Shown here: positions 26,158 to 35,575 of the stretch, piece by piece
Position numbering within the stretch: position 1 is the stretch's first letter
How the letters are laid out: each line of letters begins with the position of its first letter
Origin: Marinoscillum sp. MHG1-6
GTDB taxonomy: Bacteria; Bacteroidota; Bacteroidia; Cytophagales; Cyclobacteriaceae
Length of the DNA: 64,000 nucleotides
Direction: 5' to 3'
Assembly: GCF_024714475.1 (NCBI RefSeq)
Contig: NZ_JAMZMI010000001.1
Coordinates: forward strand, 496,001-560,000
Made by a program: the position numbers and the translations under genes
The notes under the pieces: model-generated
What the model was told of the DNA's origin: nothing
What the model saw: only the letters and a program-made list of their open reading frames with translations
Databases searched by the model: none

Positions 26158-27237
26158 TCAGACTTTAGTCATTTTAGCAATTACATTTCCGCTCAAAGAT
26201 AGATACGAACCCTGAAGATCAGCTGTAAGACACGAGTGAATAGGGAGTATGCCTACCAAATCTCCTATGCGAAGCGAACGAATATAATCTGGATCACCAG
26301 AAATAATGCCATGTTCCTGTGAAAGACGGATTAATCCACCTGATGGCTGTTTTTCCCAGGTATTGTCAGTGAGTTTTACAAGAATACCGTATTTGCCTTC
26401 CTCCCTATCTATGAAATCTTTGCTGAAATGAACTGCCCCTCCATAAATGACTGCTTCATTTCTATCTTGATGAATGGCTACGACTGGGCATACCATACAA
26501 ACCGCAATGTTTTCCACGGAGCAAGACCCAAAATCATATTGCATCGTATCGTAGAAAACAAAATTGCCCGGACGCATCTCATCAACCCCAGTCCAATCAG
26601 TAAGAAAGGAACAAGTTGGTGTGTCGCCGTATGAAAGCAGAATATCACCCCCGATCATTTCCCTGGCTGCATTCAATAGCCGAAGGCTTTCTTCAAAAAT
26701 CTTTCGAACTGAATTCATATCCAACTGCTGATAAGTATGGCCAGCATGTGCCAGTACACCAGCGCAATGATGATTTGAGTTTGAGCTTTTCCTCAGTTTG
26801 GAAAGCATCTCAAAATGTCGTTCATCTATTCCTGTACGGCCGGTTCCCACATCTATTTTTATCCAATAATGAATTGGTGAGGATAGGTGCTTTGCTGCGT
26901 GGGCCAGTGCTCCTTCGGATTCTATAAGAATACCCAATTTGATATCCCGGGCCAGTAGGTCAATGGCACTTGCTTCCAGTGGATTATAGGGAAAGGCAAT
27001 GGTAATGTCATACCAACCGTGCTGAGAGAAATACTGGGCCATTTCCACAGAGGAGACGGTAATTTTTTCCACCCCTGCCTCACGAAACCAGGCTCCAATT
27101 TGAGCGGATTGATGTGTTTTAAAATGAGGTCGAAATATAATTCCCGCCGAATCGGCCCGTTCCTTCATTCTTTGAATGTTGGAACGGCAAATTGCTTCAT
27201 CAATAAGTAAAGTTGGTCGCTGAATGGCCAATGTCAT
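26158..27237 (-). CDS. D-threonine aldolase / D-serine dehydratase-like PLP enzyme (alanine racemase N-terminal fold)
   Basis: 359 residues. The PLP-binding lysine is in FRPHFKTHQSAQIG (about residues 36-49). HAGHTYQ (about 174-180) and the SYGDTPTC stretch (about 211-218) fit the DSD1-type fold with PLP phosphate and metal contacts, and the C-terminal region contains the His-Ser-Cys (HSCLTADLQG) block expected for the zinc site. Members cleave D-threonine or dehydrate D-serine; substrate choice is open. It is 25 bp after yifB and 2 bp before the glycosidase gene, in one minus-strand operon. A link to D-amino acids from peptidoglycan is plausible. Confidence 0.85.
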   Translation of the reverse strand: MTLAIQRPTLLIDEAICRSNIQRMKERADSAGIIFRPHFKTHQSAQIGAWFREAGVEKITVSSVEMAQYFSQHGWYDITIAFPYNPLEASAIDLLARDIKLGILIESEGALAHAAKHLSSPIHYWIKIDVGTGRTGIDERHFEMLSKLRKSSNSNHHCAGVLAHAGHTYQQLDMNSVRKIFEESLRLLNAAREMIGGDILLSYGDTPTCSFLTDWTGVDEMRPGNFVFYDTMQYDFGSCSVENIAVCMVCPVVAIHQDRNEAVIYGGAVHFSKDFIDREEGKYGILVKLTDNTWEKQPSGGLIRLSQEHGIISGDPDYIRSLRIGDLVGILPIHSCLTADLQGSYLSLSGNVIAKMTKV

Positions 27238-27262
27238 AGATAAAGATAACCAGCAAATGCTA

Positions 27263-28801
27263 TCAACCGGCCCAACCCTCGCGATCTAAACTTCTATACT
27301 GTATGGCCTCGGCAAGATGTTCGATTTTGATTTCTTCGGATTCGGCCAAATCGGCAATTGTTCTGGAGACTTTTAAAATTCGATCATAGGCTCGGGCAGA
27401 TAGCCCCAGCTTTTCCATAGCTGTTTTAAGAAGAACCTTACCTGCATCATTGATTTTGCAGACTTCTTTGGCCTGAGCGGCACCCATCATGGCATTATTA
27501 TGGATTTCTGCGTGGCCGTCGAAACGTCTCTTTTGTATTTCCCGTGCTTTGATTACTCTTTCTCGGATGTTCTCGCTGGATTCAGCCTTTCTGTCGGCAG
27601 TCATCTGATCAAACGAAACAGGCGTTACTTCCACATGCAGATCTATACGATCCAGCAGAGGCCCACTTACTTTGTTAAGATACCGCTGCACAATGCCCGG
27701 ACCGCAGACACATTCTTTTTCCGGATGATTATAGTATCCACATGGACAAGGATTCATGCTGGCGATCAACATAAAATTTGCCGGGTAGTCAATGGAAACT
27801 TTAGCCCTTGAAATAGTGACTCTTCTTTCTTCAAGCGGTTGACGCATGACTTCCAGTACTGTGCGCTTGAACTCAGGCAACTCGTCAAGGAATAATACAC
27901 CATTGTTGGCCAATGATATTTCGCCAGGTTGTGGAATGCCACCCCCACCAACCAGGGCTACGTCACTGATGGTGTGATGTGGAGATCTAAATGGGCGGGT
28001 GGCGATTAACTTTCCATGTTCTCCTAACTTTCCTGCCACCGAGTGAATTTTGGTGGTTTCCAGCGCTTCATGGAGACTAAGAGGAGGCAAGATGGAAGGC
28101 AGTCTTTTGGCCAACATGGTTTTCCCGGCACCCGGAGGACCGATCATGATCACATTGTGACCCCCTGCTGCTGCGATTTCCATGGCGCGCTTGATATTTT
28201 CCTGCCCCTGAACGTCTGCAAAGTCCGTTTCGAAATCATAGGCCTCATTCTGGAAAACATCACGTGTATCAAAACTGACAGGCTTGATTGGTTGATCTCC
28301 ATTCAAATGGGCAATGGCTTGTTGTATGCTTTCGACACCAATAATCTCCAGGTTGTCAACGATGGCTGCTTCGGAGGCATTTTCTTTTGGAAGAATGAAT
28401 CCTTTGAATCCTTTTTTTCGAGCCTCAATGGCAATGGGTAATGAACCTTTGATGGGTCGTAGTGTTCCATCAAGTGCTAACTCCCCCATAATAACATATT
28501 GATCTAATTCCGGGAATTCGACCTGGTCAGATGCTTGTAAAATGCCTAAAGCAATAGGCAGGTCGTAAGATGACCCTTCCTTTCGAATATCTGCAGGTGC
28601 TAGGTTGACGACAACCTTTTGACGGGGCATCCGATATCCGAGATGTTTTATCGCAGACTCGATCCGTTGTTCACTTTCTTTTATGGCCGAATCAGGCAAA
28701 CCGACCAGGAAGAATTTTGCTCCCTGTCCAACATTCACCTCAACGGTGATAGTATGCGCATTTACTCCATAAACGGCACTTCCATGAGTTTTTGCTAGCA
28801 T
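27263..28801 (-). CDS. YifB-family Mg-chelatase-like AAA ATPase
   Basis: 512 residues, standard for YifB/ComM. The N-terminal Lon-like domain spans about 1-165, the AAA+ domain has Walker A GPPGAGKTMLAKRLP (about 218-232) and Walker B VLFLDELPEF (about 301-310), and the SMNPCPCGYY motif with following Cys residues (about 352-375) is diagnostic. In other bacteria ComM is a hexameric helicase that promotes branch migration in natural transformation. No competence gene is adjacent. It is the first gene of a minus-strand group with the PLP enzyme and glycosidase. Confidence 0.93.
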   Translation of the reverse strand: MLAKTHGSAVYGVNAHTITVEVNVGQGAKFFLVGLPDSAIKESEQRIESAIKHLGYRMPRQKVVVNLAPADIRKEGSSYDLPIALGILQASDQVEFPELDQYVIMGELALDGTLRPIKGSLPIAIEARKKGFKGFILPKENASEAAIVDNLEIIGVESIQQAIAHLNGDQPIKPVSFDTRDVFQNEAYDFETDFADVQGQENIKRAMEIAAAGGHNVIMIGPPGAGKTMLAKRLPSILPPLSLHEALETTKIHSVAGKLGEHGKLIATRPFRSPHHTISDVALVGGGGIPQPGEISLANNGVLFLDELPEFKRTVLEVMRQPLEERRVTISRAKVSIDYPANFMLIASMNPCPCGYYNHPEKECVCGPGIVQRYLNKVSGPLLDRIDLHVEVTPVSFDQMTADRKAESSENIRERVIKAREIQKRRFDGHAEIHNNAMMGAAQAKEVCKINDAGKVLLKTAMEKLGLSARAYDRILKVSRTIADLAESEEIKIEHLAEAIQYRSLDREGWAG

Positions 28802-28856
28802 GGGCCGAAGATATTAATTTCCTGAATAACGGAACAAAAGTTGTTATTGATTTGAC

Positions 28857-29234
28857 TTAGACGTAGCCCTCCGGATCGTCATTATTATCGTCTTGATCTT
28901 CTTCGGTTTCCTCTTCCTCAGCTGGAGCTGAAAGGGCGGAAGTAGATTCATCGTAGAGTTTGGCTTTTAAAGTAAGCACCTCTTTCTCAGCAGTTTCAGC
29001 ACGCTTTTTCAATTTGATTATATGCAGGTTTTCTGCAACTAATTCCACCACCATGATCAGGCTTAAAAGAATATAAATGCTCAAGGCATAAACCGGAATA
29101 TCTTTAAAGACCATGTGAATAGGTACCTTTTCTTTGTAGGCATCCATATTGGCCAATATGTCGATACTGTAATAAAGCACCACGAGCATCGCCAGAACAT
29201 AAATGGGGTAAAAAATGAGTTTAAACTTTTTCAT
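28857..29234 (-). CDS. Small two-span membrane protein with coiled-coil and acidic tail
   Basis: 125 residues from the ATG at 29234, giving MKKFKLIFYPIYVLAML; the frame also runs to an upstream ATG at 29276 that would add a poorly membrane-like prefix. Two membrane helices (about 5-27 and 46-68) precede a charged coiled-coil (LKKRAETAEKEVLTLKAKLY) and a very acidic tail rich in Glu and Asp. The layout resembles LapA-like or scaffold proteins, but no family is recognised. It lies between yifB and the Wzi/RemB-like gene on the same strand. Confidence 0.7.
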   Translation of the reverse strand: MKKFKLIFYPIYVLAMLVVLYYSIDILANMDAYKEKVPIHMVFKDIPVYALSIYILLSLIMVVELVAENLHIIKLKKRAETAEKEVLTLKAKLYDESTSALSAPAEEEETEEDQDDNNDDPEGYV

Positions 29235-29317
29235 TGCTATATCTATGGGAGCCGAAAAGTTATAGAAAATTAGCATTCTGCCCAGACCCCAATTCCGAAA
29301 TTTAAGATTGGTTGTGA

Positions 29318-30976
29318 TTAAAAAATGTAATCACGCCAGCCAAAGTTATAACGGATACCAGCCGTAAATATTTGAGATTGAAAGTCTTGAAGGCCTAGAG
29401 CAAATCGCTCTTTTCGATATATAAACAGAAGATCTATGAAGAGGTTATGATAGCATTGGTAAGAGGCACGTGTTTGAAACAGTACAAGATTGGTCTTATT
29501 TCCTTGTAATAGATCAATATTTATTTCTCCGGTTTTGAGTCCATAGGATTTTAGGATGTTCTTTCCATAACTCAGACTGTCAAAGTCATTTCCATACTGA
29601 GCCAGGAGGAATTGACTTTCGATTTCCAAGCGATCGATCGGTCGATAGTTGGCCACAAACAAAACCTCCTTAAAGTTGGCACCAAGTGGATGAGCTAGTG
29701 GCAAATTATAATGGCTGTAGGAGGTGTAATTATTTTGATGAGCGTATGTATATGGGCGAACCTGATTCCATTCTGCCTGTAAGTGAAGCGTTTTGATCCC
29801 AAAGGCGTCCGGATATTTGATCCCGAGCTGAAAGCCTTGTTTGTTTTCCCAATAGCCGTCTCCTGACAATGCTTTGCTGATGATCAACTCGTCGATGACC
29901 AGTTGGCCGTACAATGAAATACGGCGAAGAGGATTCCATTTAAAATCCAAACCAATAATAGCATTGTCTGAGCTGCCATCCTGTTGTTCCAGGGCCCGGT
30001 AGAATATGACTGGATTCAAATATTCTAATCGGTATCCATTACCTAGAGAATCAGGCCTTCCGAATATGACCGATTCAAACAGTCCAATATTAAGTTTGTC
30101 ACTGACACTTAGATCCAGATGGTGAAGCGCGAGGTATTTTCTCGGAAAGGAACCTGTGCCAAGTAGCCCAAAGCTCCCCCCTGCAGTTTCTGCTGTTAAT
30201 TGGGCAAAAATATTGGTGTATTGAAACTTCCAAATTTTCGTTTGTAGTCGTAGATATGGATAGTTATTTCCGAAATCCGATAATATCAGTGATCGGCGAC
30301 CATTTCCAATAAAGTGGTTGCCATAACCAAATTGAGCATTGATATGTCTGCTGATATCAAAATTTATGAACCCCTGCGCTCTAAGGAAATCTATACCGGT
30401 GACATTGTATTGCTTCCAGAACCCTTCGTATGGTACTCCGAGTGTGCTATCAGTGACATTGCGAACATAATGTGGATATCTAGCCTGATTTTCGTTCAGA
30501 AGGGTATAAAAAGAGACCTTTTCATCAATGGTTCCTCGGATTTCAAGTCCTCTATAGTTTTGAAAGAGTAAATCTTTTGTCCGGTTTTCTTTTCCCCCTT
30601 CAAAAACAATGACCGGATTCACATGCAGGTCGAAATCTTTCGAAGAATGGGAATAGAAATCAGAATGATATTCATACAGTTGACCCCAAAGCGCGGGGGA
30701 ATTAGGTGGTACACTGTCAAGATATTCCCGACTTTCAAGACTGGCATATCCCAGTTCAAAGCTATCTGATTCATCATTCAAGGCCTTTTTAGCCAATATT
30801 CCTTTGGCCAACTGCCTTCTGGAAATAGGCTTAACCGTAGTGAAATAATTGCTTTCAGCCTGAATGTCCCAATCTGAAAATAACCCGTACGAGTAGGTGT
30901 TTAATGGGAGGTCGGTATCCTGAGCTTTGCTCGAAAACACCCAAATAGAAAAGACGAATAGAAAAAAGTACCTCAC
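29318..30976 (-). CDS. Outer-membrane beta-barrel, Wzi/RemB-like
   Basis: 552 residues starting at the GTG at 30976, which gives the signal peptide [19 protein letters not shown]. The frame is open to an ATG at 31075, but that would extend through the rpmE2 promoter and past its start codon. The body has alternating beta-strand patterns throughout and ends in [11 protein letters not shown], an aromatic C-terminus. It resembles the capsule-assembly Wzi family and the Flavobacterium gliding protein RemB, which share this fold. Function in capsule or surface motility is by family only. Confidence 0.75.
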   Translation of the reverse strand: MRYFFLFVFSIWVFSSKAQDTDLPLNTYSYGLFSDWDIQAESNYFTTVKPISRRQLAKGILAKKALNDESDSFELGYASLESREYLDSVPPNSPALWGQLYEYHSDFYSHSSKDFDLHVNPVIVFEGGKENRTKDLLFQNYRGLEIRGTIDEKVSFYTLLNENQARYPHYVRNVTDSTLGVPYEGFWKQYNVTGIDFLRAQGFINFDISRHINAQFGYGNHFIGNGRRSLILSDFGNNYPYLRLQTKIWKFQYTNIFAQLTAETAGGSFGLLGTGSFPRKYLALHHLDLSVSDKLNIGLFESVIFGRPDSLGNGYRLEYLNPVIFYRALEQQDGSSDNAIIGLDFKWNPLRRISLYGQLVIDELIISKALSGDGYWENKQGFQLGIKYPDAFGIKTLHLQAEWNQVRPYTYAHQNNYTSYSHYNLPLAHPLGANFKEVLFVANYRPIDRLEIESQFLLAQYGNDFDSLSYGKNILKSYGLKTGEINIDLLQGNKTNLVLFQTRASYQCYHNLFIDLLFIYRKERFALGLQDFQSQIFTAGIRYNFGWRDYIF

Positions 30977-31003
30977 AGACTCAAAAATATTAAAAAAGGT
31001 GCT

Positions 31004-31034
31004 TTTGAATATCCTACTTTTTATCCTATCTTTG
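31004..31034 (+). promoter_or_regulatory. rpmE2 promoter
   Basis: TTTG at 31004-31007, exactly 19 bp, then TATCTTTG at 31027-31034: a full match to the Bacteroidota sigma-A promoter consensus (TTTG, N19-21, TAnnTTTG), 27 bp before the ATG. It is the clearest promoter in the window. Confidence 0.85.
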
Positions 31035-31061
31035 CAGTCCTTTTTAAAGAAAGACAATATT

Positions 31062-31307
31062 ATGAGAAAGGACATACATCCAGATTATAAAGAAGTAGTA
31101 TTCTTGGACACCACAAGTGACTTCAAGTTCTTGACCAAATCTACTATGACAAGTGATGAAACTATCAAGTGGGAGGATGGTAATGAGTATCCTTTGATCA
31201 AGATTGAGGTTAGCTCGGCGTCTCACCCATTCTATACAGGTAAGAAAATCTTCTTGGATACTGCTGGTAGAGTGGAGAAATTCAACAAGAAATACAGAAA
31301 AGGTTAA
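31062..31307 (+). CDS. rpmE2: 50S ribosomal protein L31 type B
   Basis: 81 residues from the ATG at 31062 ([20 protein letters not shown]). The frame is open from 30927 upstream, but that sequence carries the promoter, so the ATG is the real start. The family pattern includes [11 protein letters not shown] near the start, [12 protein letters not shown] in the middle and VEKFNKKY at the end. The zinc-binding CxxC pairs of type A L31 are absent, which identifies the zinc-independent type B, usual for Bacteroidota. It is a component of the large ribosomal subunit and is followed by a strong terminator. Confidence 0.97.
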   Translation: MRKDIHPDYKEVVFLDTTSDFKFLTKSTMTSDETIKWEDGNEYPLIKIEVSSASHPFYTGKKIFLDTAGRVEKFNKKYRKG

Positions 31308-31333
31308 TCCCTTTATTAATAAATCTTATTGTG

Positions 31334-31370
31334 AAAAGTCTTCGGGAGAACTCCTGAAGACTTTTTTTAT
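31334..31370 (+). terminator. Rho-independent terminator after rpmE2
   Basis: GTCTTCGGGAG pairs with CTCCTGAAGAC with one G-U pair and extends into flanking A and T runs, followed by TTTTTTT at 31362-31368. It lies 27 bp after the rpmE2 stop and directly before the GlmU-like gene. Confidence 0.85.
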
Positions 31371-31379
31371 TTTTGCCGC

Positions 31380-32549
31380 ATGCATCTGATATTATTTGAT
31401 GATCCGGTAGATCGGATTCGTTTGTATCCGCTCACCCTCACCAGGCCAATATCTTCACTTAGGCTTGGAATTCTTACCATTGCAGAGAAATGGAGGATGT
31501 ATCTTCCGGAGGCATCTGTGGAAGTAGATACTGAAAGCTACCTAAAAGATAAATTTGGTGTTATCGGTAGTACTTCCAGGGACACGCTTTGGGTGAATGC
31601 ACGGTGTTTACCTGATGTACATTTTCTGGAATCACTCAAAAACCTACAGCAAGGGCATTCTCTGGAATTTGATGATCAATTGATCGCATTTAGAGGGGAA
31701 AGGCGTGAAGATGCTAATAGAAGTATGAGCATTGTGCATGATGAGGATCTCATCACTATCAATAAATCTTGGGATTTATTTCTGCTAAATGGTGCGGAGA
31801 TTAGAAAAGATTATGATCTATTAACTCAAGGGCGCCAATCGGCTGACATCTCCGATCCTCATACCATTGTATATGGGCGAGAAAATATATTCCTGGAAGA
31901 AGGGGTTACGATTAGGGCAAGTATTCTCAATGCGGAGGACGGCCCGATTTATATTGGAAAGGATGCAGTGATTTCTGAGGGTAGTCTGATTCGGGGGCCT
32001 TTTGCTTTATGTGAAGGCTCCGTAGTTAGTATGGGGACCAAGGTTCGGGGAGATAGCACTATTGGACCTTTTTCAAAAGTCGGAGGAGAGGTCTCCAATA
32101 GCATTTTTATAGGCTACTCAAATAAATCACATGATGGATTTATTGGAAATTCAATCCTTGGAGAATGGTGTAACCTTGGTGCCGGGACGAATACCTCTAA
32201 TCTCAAAAATAATTATGGTCCCGTAAGAATGTGGGATTATGAAACCGAAAGACTACAATCTACGGGCCTACAGTTTTGCGGCCTTGTGATGGGTGATCAT
32301 TCCAAATCTGCAATCGGCACCAACTTTAACACGGGTACTACCGTAGGAGTTTGCGCAAATGTGTTTGCAGCAGGCTTTCCGGGTAATTTTCTTCCATCAT
32401 TTACCTGGGGTGGTCAGCGGGGCGCGGAAGTTTACCAGATAGATAAAACCTTTGAAACAGCAGAACGCGTTATGATGCGGAGAAATTTGTCTTTGAGCCC
32501 TGAAGATAAAGCCATCCTAACCTATATCTTTGAGCACCTTTCTTATTAG
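31380..32549 (+). CDS. GlmU-family sugar-nucleotide / acetyltransferase protein
   Basis: 389 residues. The N-terminal half (ILFDDPVDRIRLYPLTLTRP) is the Bacteroidota GlmU-like nucleotidyltransferase-type domain with little of the canonical uridylyltransferase motif. The C-terminal half, from about residue 160, is a left-handed beta-helix with hexapeptide repeats (SILNAEDGPIYIGKDAVI, GSLIRGPFALCEGSVV), and the Asn-Leu-Gly-Ala-Gly-Thr-Asn-Thr-Ser-Asn block resembles the GlcN-1-P acetyltransferase active site. It probably contributes to UDP-GlcNAc or related sugar-nucleotide synthesis. It heads a run with holB, hemC and a cyclophilin, separated by 4-24 bp or overlapping. Confidence 0.85.
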   Translation: MHLILFDDPVDRIRLYPLTLTRPISSLRLGILTIAEKWRMYLPEASVEVDTESYLKDKFGVIGSTSRDTLWVNARCLPDVHFLESLKNLQQGHSLEFDDQLIAFRGERREDANRSMSIVHDEDLITINKSWDLFLLNGAEIRKDYDLLTQGRQSADISDPHTIVYGRENIFLEEGVTIRASILNAEDGPIYIGKDAVISEGSLIRGPFALCEGSVVSMGTKVRGDSTIGPFSKVGGEVSNSIFIGYSNKSHDGFIGNSILGEWCNLGAGTNTSNLKNNYGPVRMWDYETERLQSTGLQFCGLVMGDHSKSAIGTNFNTGTTVGVCANVFAAGFPGNFLPSFTWGGQRGAEVYQIDKTFETAERVMMRRNLSLSPEDKAILTYIFEHLSY

Positions 32550-32573
32550 GTAAGATAGCATCGAATATTAAAC

Positions 32574-33707
32574 ATGCAGTTCGCAGAAATTCCCGGATTA
32601 AAGGACATTAAGCATTCTCTGATCTCTTCTTATGAGAACAATCATATTGCGCATGCTCAACTGTTCAATGGCGTAGAAGGAGGAGGGGCTCTGCCTATGG
32701 CTTTGGCTTTTACAACGTTTCTGCTTTGCGAAAACAAGCAGCCTGAGGATTCTTGCGGAACATGTGCCAATTGTCAAAAAATGAAGAAGTTTATTCACCC
32801 GGATGTGCATTTCTTCTTTCCCAAGTTGACCTTTTCGAAGCAAACAGATATCGATAAACATCACGCCGAAACACAAAAGAACTGGAGGACATTTGCCACC
32901 AATAATCCTTTCGGGGGGCTTGGTTCCTGGGTTGCTTTGAATGGTTTCGACAATAAGAATATGATCATCACCAAGGAGGAGAGCCGTCGAATCATTAAAA
33001 CGGTGAGTATGAAATCCTTTGAAGGTGATTTTAAGATTGTGATCATTTGGTGTCCTGAGTATATGCACCCAAATGCAGCAAATGGTATTCTGAAAATTTT
33101 GGAGGAACCACCAACCCAGACGATCTATCTGCTGGTCAGCTATGCCTATGAGCGCTTGCTGGCTACCATCAAATCAAGGGTACAACTTTTTTCCATCCCT
33201 CCGCTAAATGATGAGGAAGTAGCGAACTATCTCATAGAAAAACATCAGGCTGAAGCTGAAAAGGCTCGCCAGGTAAGTCGCATGGCAACGGGAAGTATTG
33301 GGAAGGCACTTAAAGAACTTGAATCAGCAGGAGAACTGGCTTACCAGGACTTTCAGGACTGGATGAGACAATGCCTGAGAAGGGACTTTACTGCGTTGGC
33401 AACCAGAAGCGAGGATTTTGCTAAAAGCTCGAAACCCGATCAGCGCAATACGCTGGAGTTTGCTTTGACGTTGATACGAGAATCAATAGTTGCTCAGGCT
33501 GGTGATGAGGGGCTGGTACATCGTGAGGGAGCAGAAAAGGATTTTATTATGAAGTTTGGAAGTGCCGTAAGTTTTGAGGCTTTAGAATATACCTATTTTG
33601 AAATTAGTGCTGCTCTTGGGAATTTGTCAAGAAACTCCAATGCACGAATCACTTTCATGAATTTATCACTGACCATATCACAACTTCTTTCTAAAAAGGC
33701 AGCATAA
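32574..33707 (+). CDS. holB: DNA polymerase III delta' subunit
   Basis: 377 residues. It is a clamp-loader ATPase-fold subunit without a complete Walker A, as usual for delta'. The zinc module is visible: CENKQPEDSCGTCANCQKM at about 52-70, giving the four Cys. MHPNAANGILKILEEPP (about 163-179) and IKSRVQLFSIPPL (about 199-211) are conserved clamp-loader segments. It helps to load the beta clamp on DNA. It overlaps hemC by one base (TAATG), indicating translational coupling. Confidence 0.93.
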   Translation: MQFAEIPGLKDIKHSLISSYENNHIAHAQLFNGVEGGGALPMALAFTTFLLCENKQPEDSCGTCANCQKMKKFIHPDVHFFFPKLTFSKQTDIDKHHAETQKNWRTFATNNPFGGLGSWVALNGFDNKNMIITKEESRRIIKTVSMKSFEGDFKIVIIWCPEYMHPNAANGILKILEEPPTQTIYLLVSYAYERLLATIKSRVQLFSIPPLNDEEVANYLIEKHQAEAEKARQVSRMATGSIGKALKELESAGELAYQDFQDWMRQCLRRDFTALATRSEDFAKSSKPDQRNTLEFALTLIRESIVAQAGDEGLVHREGAEKDFIMKFGSAVSFEALEYTYFEISAALGNLSRNSNARITFMNLSLTISQLLSKKAA

Positions 33708-34624
33708 TGGACACCATCAGAATCGGAACAAGAAAAAGTAAGCTGGCACTTTGGCAAGCGGAATATGTTGCAGAAAAATTACAAAATGGAGGGCTGAAAA
33801 CCGAATTGGTGTTGATGGAAACCAAGGGGGATATGGTACTGGATGTCTCTATTGCGAAGATTGGCAGCAAAGGTGTTTTTACAGAAGAGCTTGAGGAAAA
33901 ACTGGCAAACGGTGAGATTGATATAGCTGTTCACTCTGCAAAAGATATGCAATCCTCCCTGGCAGAAGGGTTTGATTTGATTGCGTTTTCGGAAAGAGAA
34001 GAGGTCAATGATGTGATTGTCTCTGATCGGGAAATAGATTTAAGCAAGGAAATTGTCCTCGGAACCTCTTCTACGAGAAGGATTGCCACGCTGAAGCATT
34101 TTTATCCCAATGTACGTACAGTTGAAGTAAGGGGAAATCTCCAAACACGCATTCAAAAAATGCGTGATGGACTTTGTGACGGGTTATTGCTGGCATTTGC
34201 AGGAGTACATCGCATGGGCTATCATGAAATGATCAAGAAAACACTTTCCCTGGATGAATTTACTCCGGCGGTTGGTCAGGGTTCTGTTGCCATTGAATCC
34301 CATGTTTCTGTTTCTGAAGAAAAGAGATCAAAAGTCCGTGAACTTATTAATCATCCCGAAACCGAAAAAAGACTGTTGGCAGAGAGAGCCTTTTTGAAAA
34401 AGTTAGAAGGGGGATGTAGTATCCCGGTTTTTGCTTTAGCGCATAATCAAGGAGAAAACATAAAAATAGATGGCGGGATCGTCAGTTTAGATGGCCAAAC
34501 CCGCATTGTGAGATCGTTGGAAGGGCCAGACCCGGAAGAAATTGGGGTTATGTTGGCAGAGCAGCTACTGGCAGCAGGCGGTGATCATATTTTATCTGAT
34601 ATAAAAAAGCAATTGAAAAAATAA
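33707..34624 (+). CDS. hemC: Hydroxymethylbilane synthase (porphobilinogen deaminase)
   Basis: 305 residues. It polymerises four porphobilinogen units in tetrapyrrole synthesis. The start IRIGTRKSKLALWQA is diagnostic; HSAKDMQSSL (about 81-90), STRRIATLK (about 124-132) and the dipyrromethane-cofactor Cys in LEGGCSIPVFA (about 237-247) are all present. The ATG shares its A with the holB stop. The neighbouring genes do not continue heme synthesis, so this pathway step is separated from the rest in this genome. Confidence 0.95.
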   Translation: MDTIRIGTRKSKLALWQAEYVAEKLQNGGLKTELVLMETKGDMVLDVSIAKIGSKGVFTEELEEKLANGEIDIAVHSAKDMQSSLAEGFDLIAFSEREEVNDVIVSDREIDLSKEIVLGTSSTRRIATLKHFYPNVRTVEVRGNLQTRIQKMRDGLCDGLLLAFAGVHRMGYHEMIKKTLSLDEFTPAVGQGSVAIESHVSVSEEKRSKVRELINHPETEKRLLAERAFLKKLEGGCSIPVFALAHNQGENIKIDGGIVSLDGQTRIVRSLEGPDPEEIGVMLAEQLLAAGGDHILSDIKKQLKK

Positions 34625-34628
34625 AGTA

Positions 34629-35471
34629 ATGAAGAGACTGTTCCTGATATTAACGGTATTGACTTTAGCACTGACAGCATGTGATAAAAACAAGGATTAC
34701 ATTGTAACTATCCATACTGAATATGGAGATATGAAGTTGATTCTTTATGATGAAACGCCTTTACATAAGAAGAACTTTTTGGAGTTGGCAAGTGAGGGAA
34801 AATACGATAGTACCACCTGGCATAGAGTGATTGAAGGTTTCATGATTCAGGGAGGTGATGTTAATGCGAAGGAGGGCACGAGGGAAAAACCCGAAGATCG
34901 GATTCCTGCTGAGATTGTTGAAGGTTTTTGGCATACCAAAGGATCCCTCGCCGCTGCCAGACAGGGAGATAATATGAATCCGGAGAAAAAATCATCGGCA
35001 GTTCAATTTTACATTGTTCAGGGCAAAGTTTATGACGAAGATGAATTGACAACTGACAGAGCTAAACTTGCCGAGGCTATAGGTAAGCTTTTCGAGATGC
35101 CTGAATATGACACTTTGATGCAGGAGTATATTCAGCTTCAAAAGAATAGGGATTACGATGGTATTAACCAGTTTATGATCAAATGTAAAACTATTGCGGA
35201 ATCTGTGTCCGAAGAGGACCTGGACATGCCTATTGATCCTGAGAGATTGGATGGATATACAACGCTCGGTGGGGCTCCTCATTTGGACCGTGAGTATACT
35301 GTTTTCGGCCGGGTTGTTGAAGGGCTTGATGTTATCGATAAAATTGCCGCGGTTAAGACTGGAAGAATGGATAAGCCGGTTCAAAATAGCTATATAACCA
35401 TGGAAGTAGGCATGATGCCCAAGAAGAAGATCACTGAGCTTTATGGTTATGAGTATCCTGAGCAGAATTGA
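34629..35471 (+). CDS. Lipoprotein cyclophilin-type peptidyl-prolyl isomerase with a 76-residue insertion
   Basis: 280 residues. A lipobox, LTLALTAC, puts lipidation at Cys18. The cyclophilin fold begins at about 28 (VTIHTEYGDMKLILYDETPLHKKNF) with the catalytic region WHRVIEGFMIQGGD at about 59-72 and QFYIVQG at 126-132. The core is then interrupted by about 76 mostly helical, charged residues (133-208) before resuming with GYTTLGGAPHLDREYTVFG. It acts in the periplasm or at a membrane face as a protein-folding isomerase. Cyclophilins of this class are usually about 160-200 residues. It is 4 bp after hemC. Confidence 0.88.
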   Translation: MKRLFLILTVLTLALTACDKNKDYIVTIHTEYGDMKLILYDETPLHKKNFLELASEGKYDSTTWHRVIEGFMIQGGDVNAKEGTREKPEDRIPAEIVEGFWHTKGSLAAARQGDNMNPEKKSSAVQFYIVQGKVYDEDELTTDRAKLAEAIGKLFEMPEYDTLMQEYIQLQKNRDYDGINQFMIKCKTIAESVSEEDLDMPIDPERLDGYTTLGGAPHLDREYTVFGRVVEGLDVIDKIAAVKTGRMDKPVQNSYITMEVGMMPKKKITELYGYEYPEQN

Positions 35472-35575
35472 TTGAATGGTCTGATATCGGAATATTGTGC
35501 TGGTGAGGGAAATACGTTTGCTTACGAGCCATTATGTCTAGTATCTTTATGGGAACGCCTATACCATTGTGATAC

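Noticed and set aside
28043-28441. 132-residue plus-strand ORF opposite yifB
   Set aside because: Antisense to the Walker A region of YifB with no recognisable domain.
30927-31061. Upstream extension of the rpmE2 frame
   Set aside because: This part contains the promoter; L31 homology begins at the ATG at 31062.
32598-33068. 156-residue minus-strand ORF inside holB
   Set aside because: Shadow of the holB coding strand; no family motif, and holB has its zinc module and clamp-loader motifs in the other frame.
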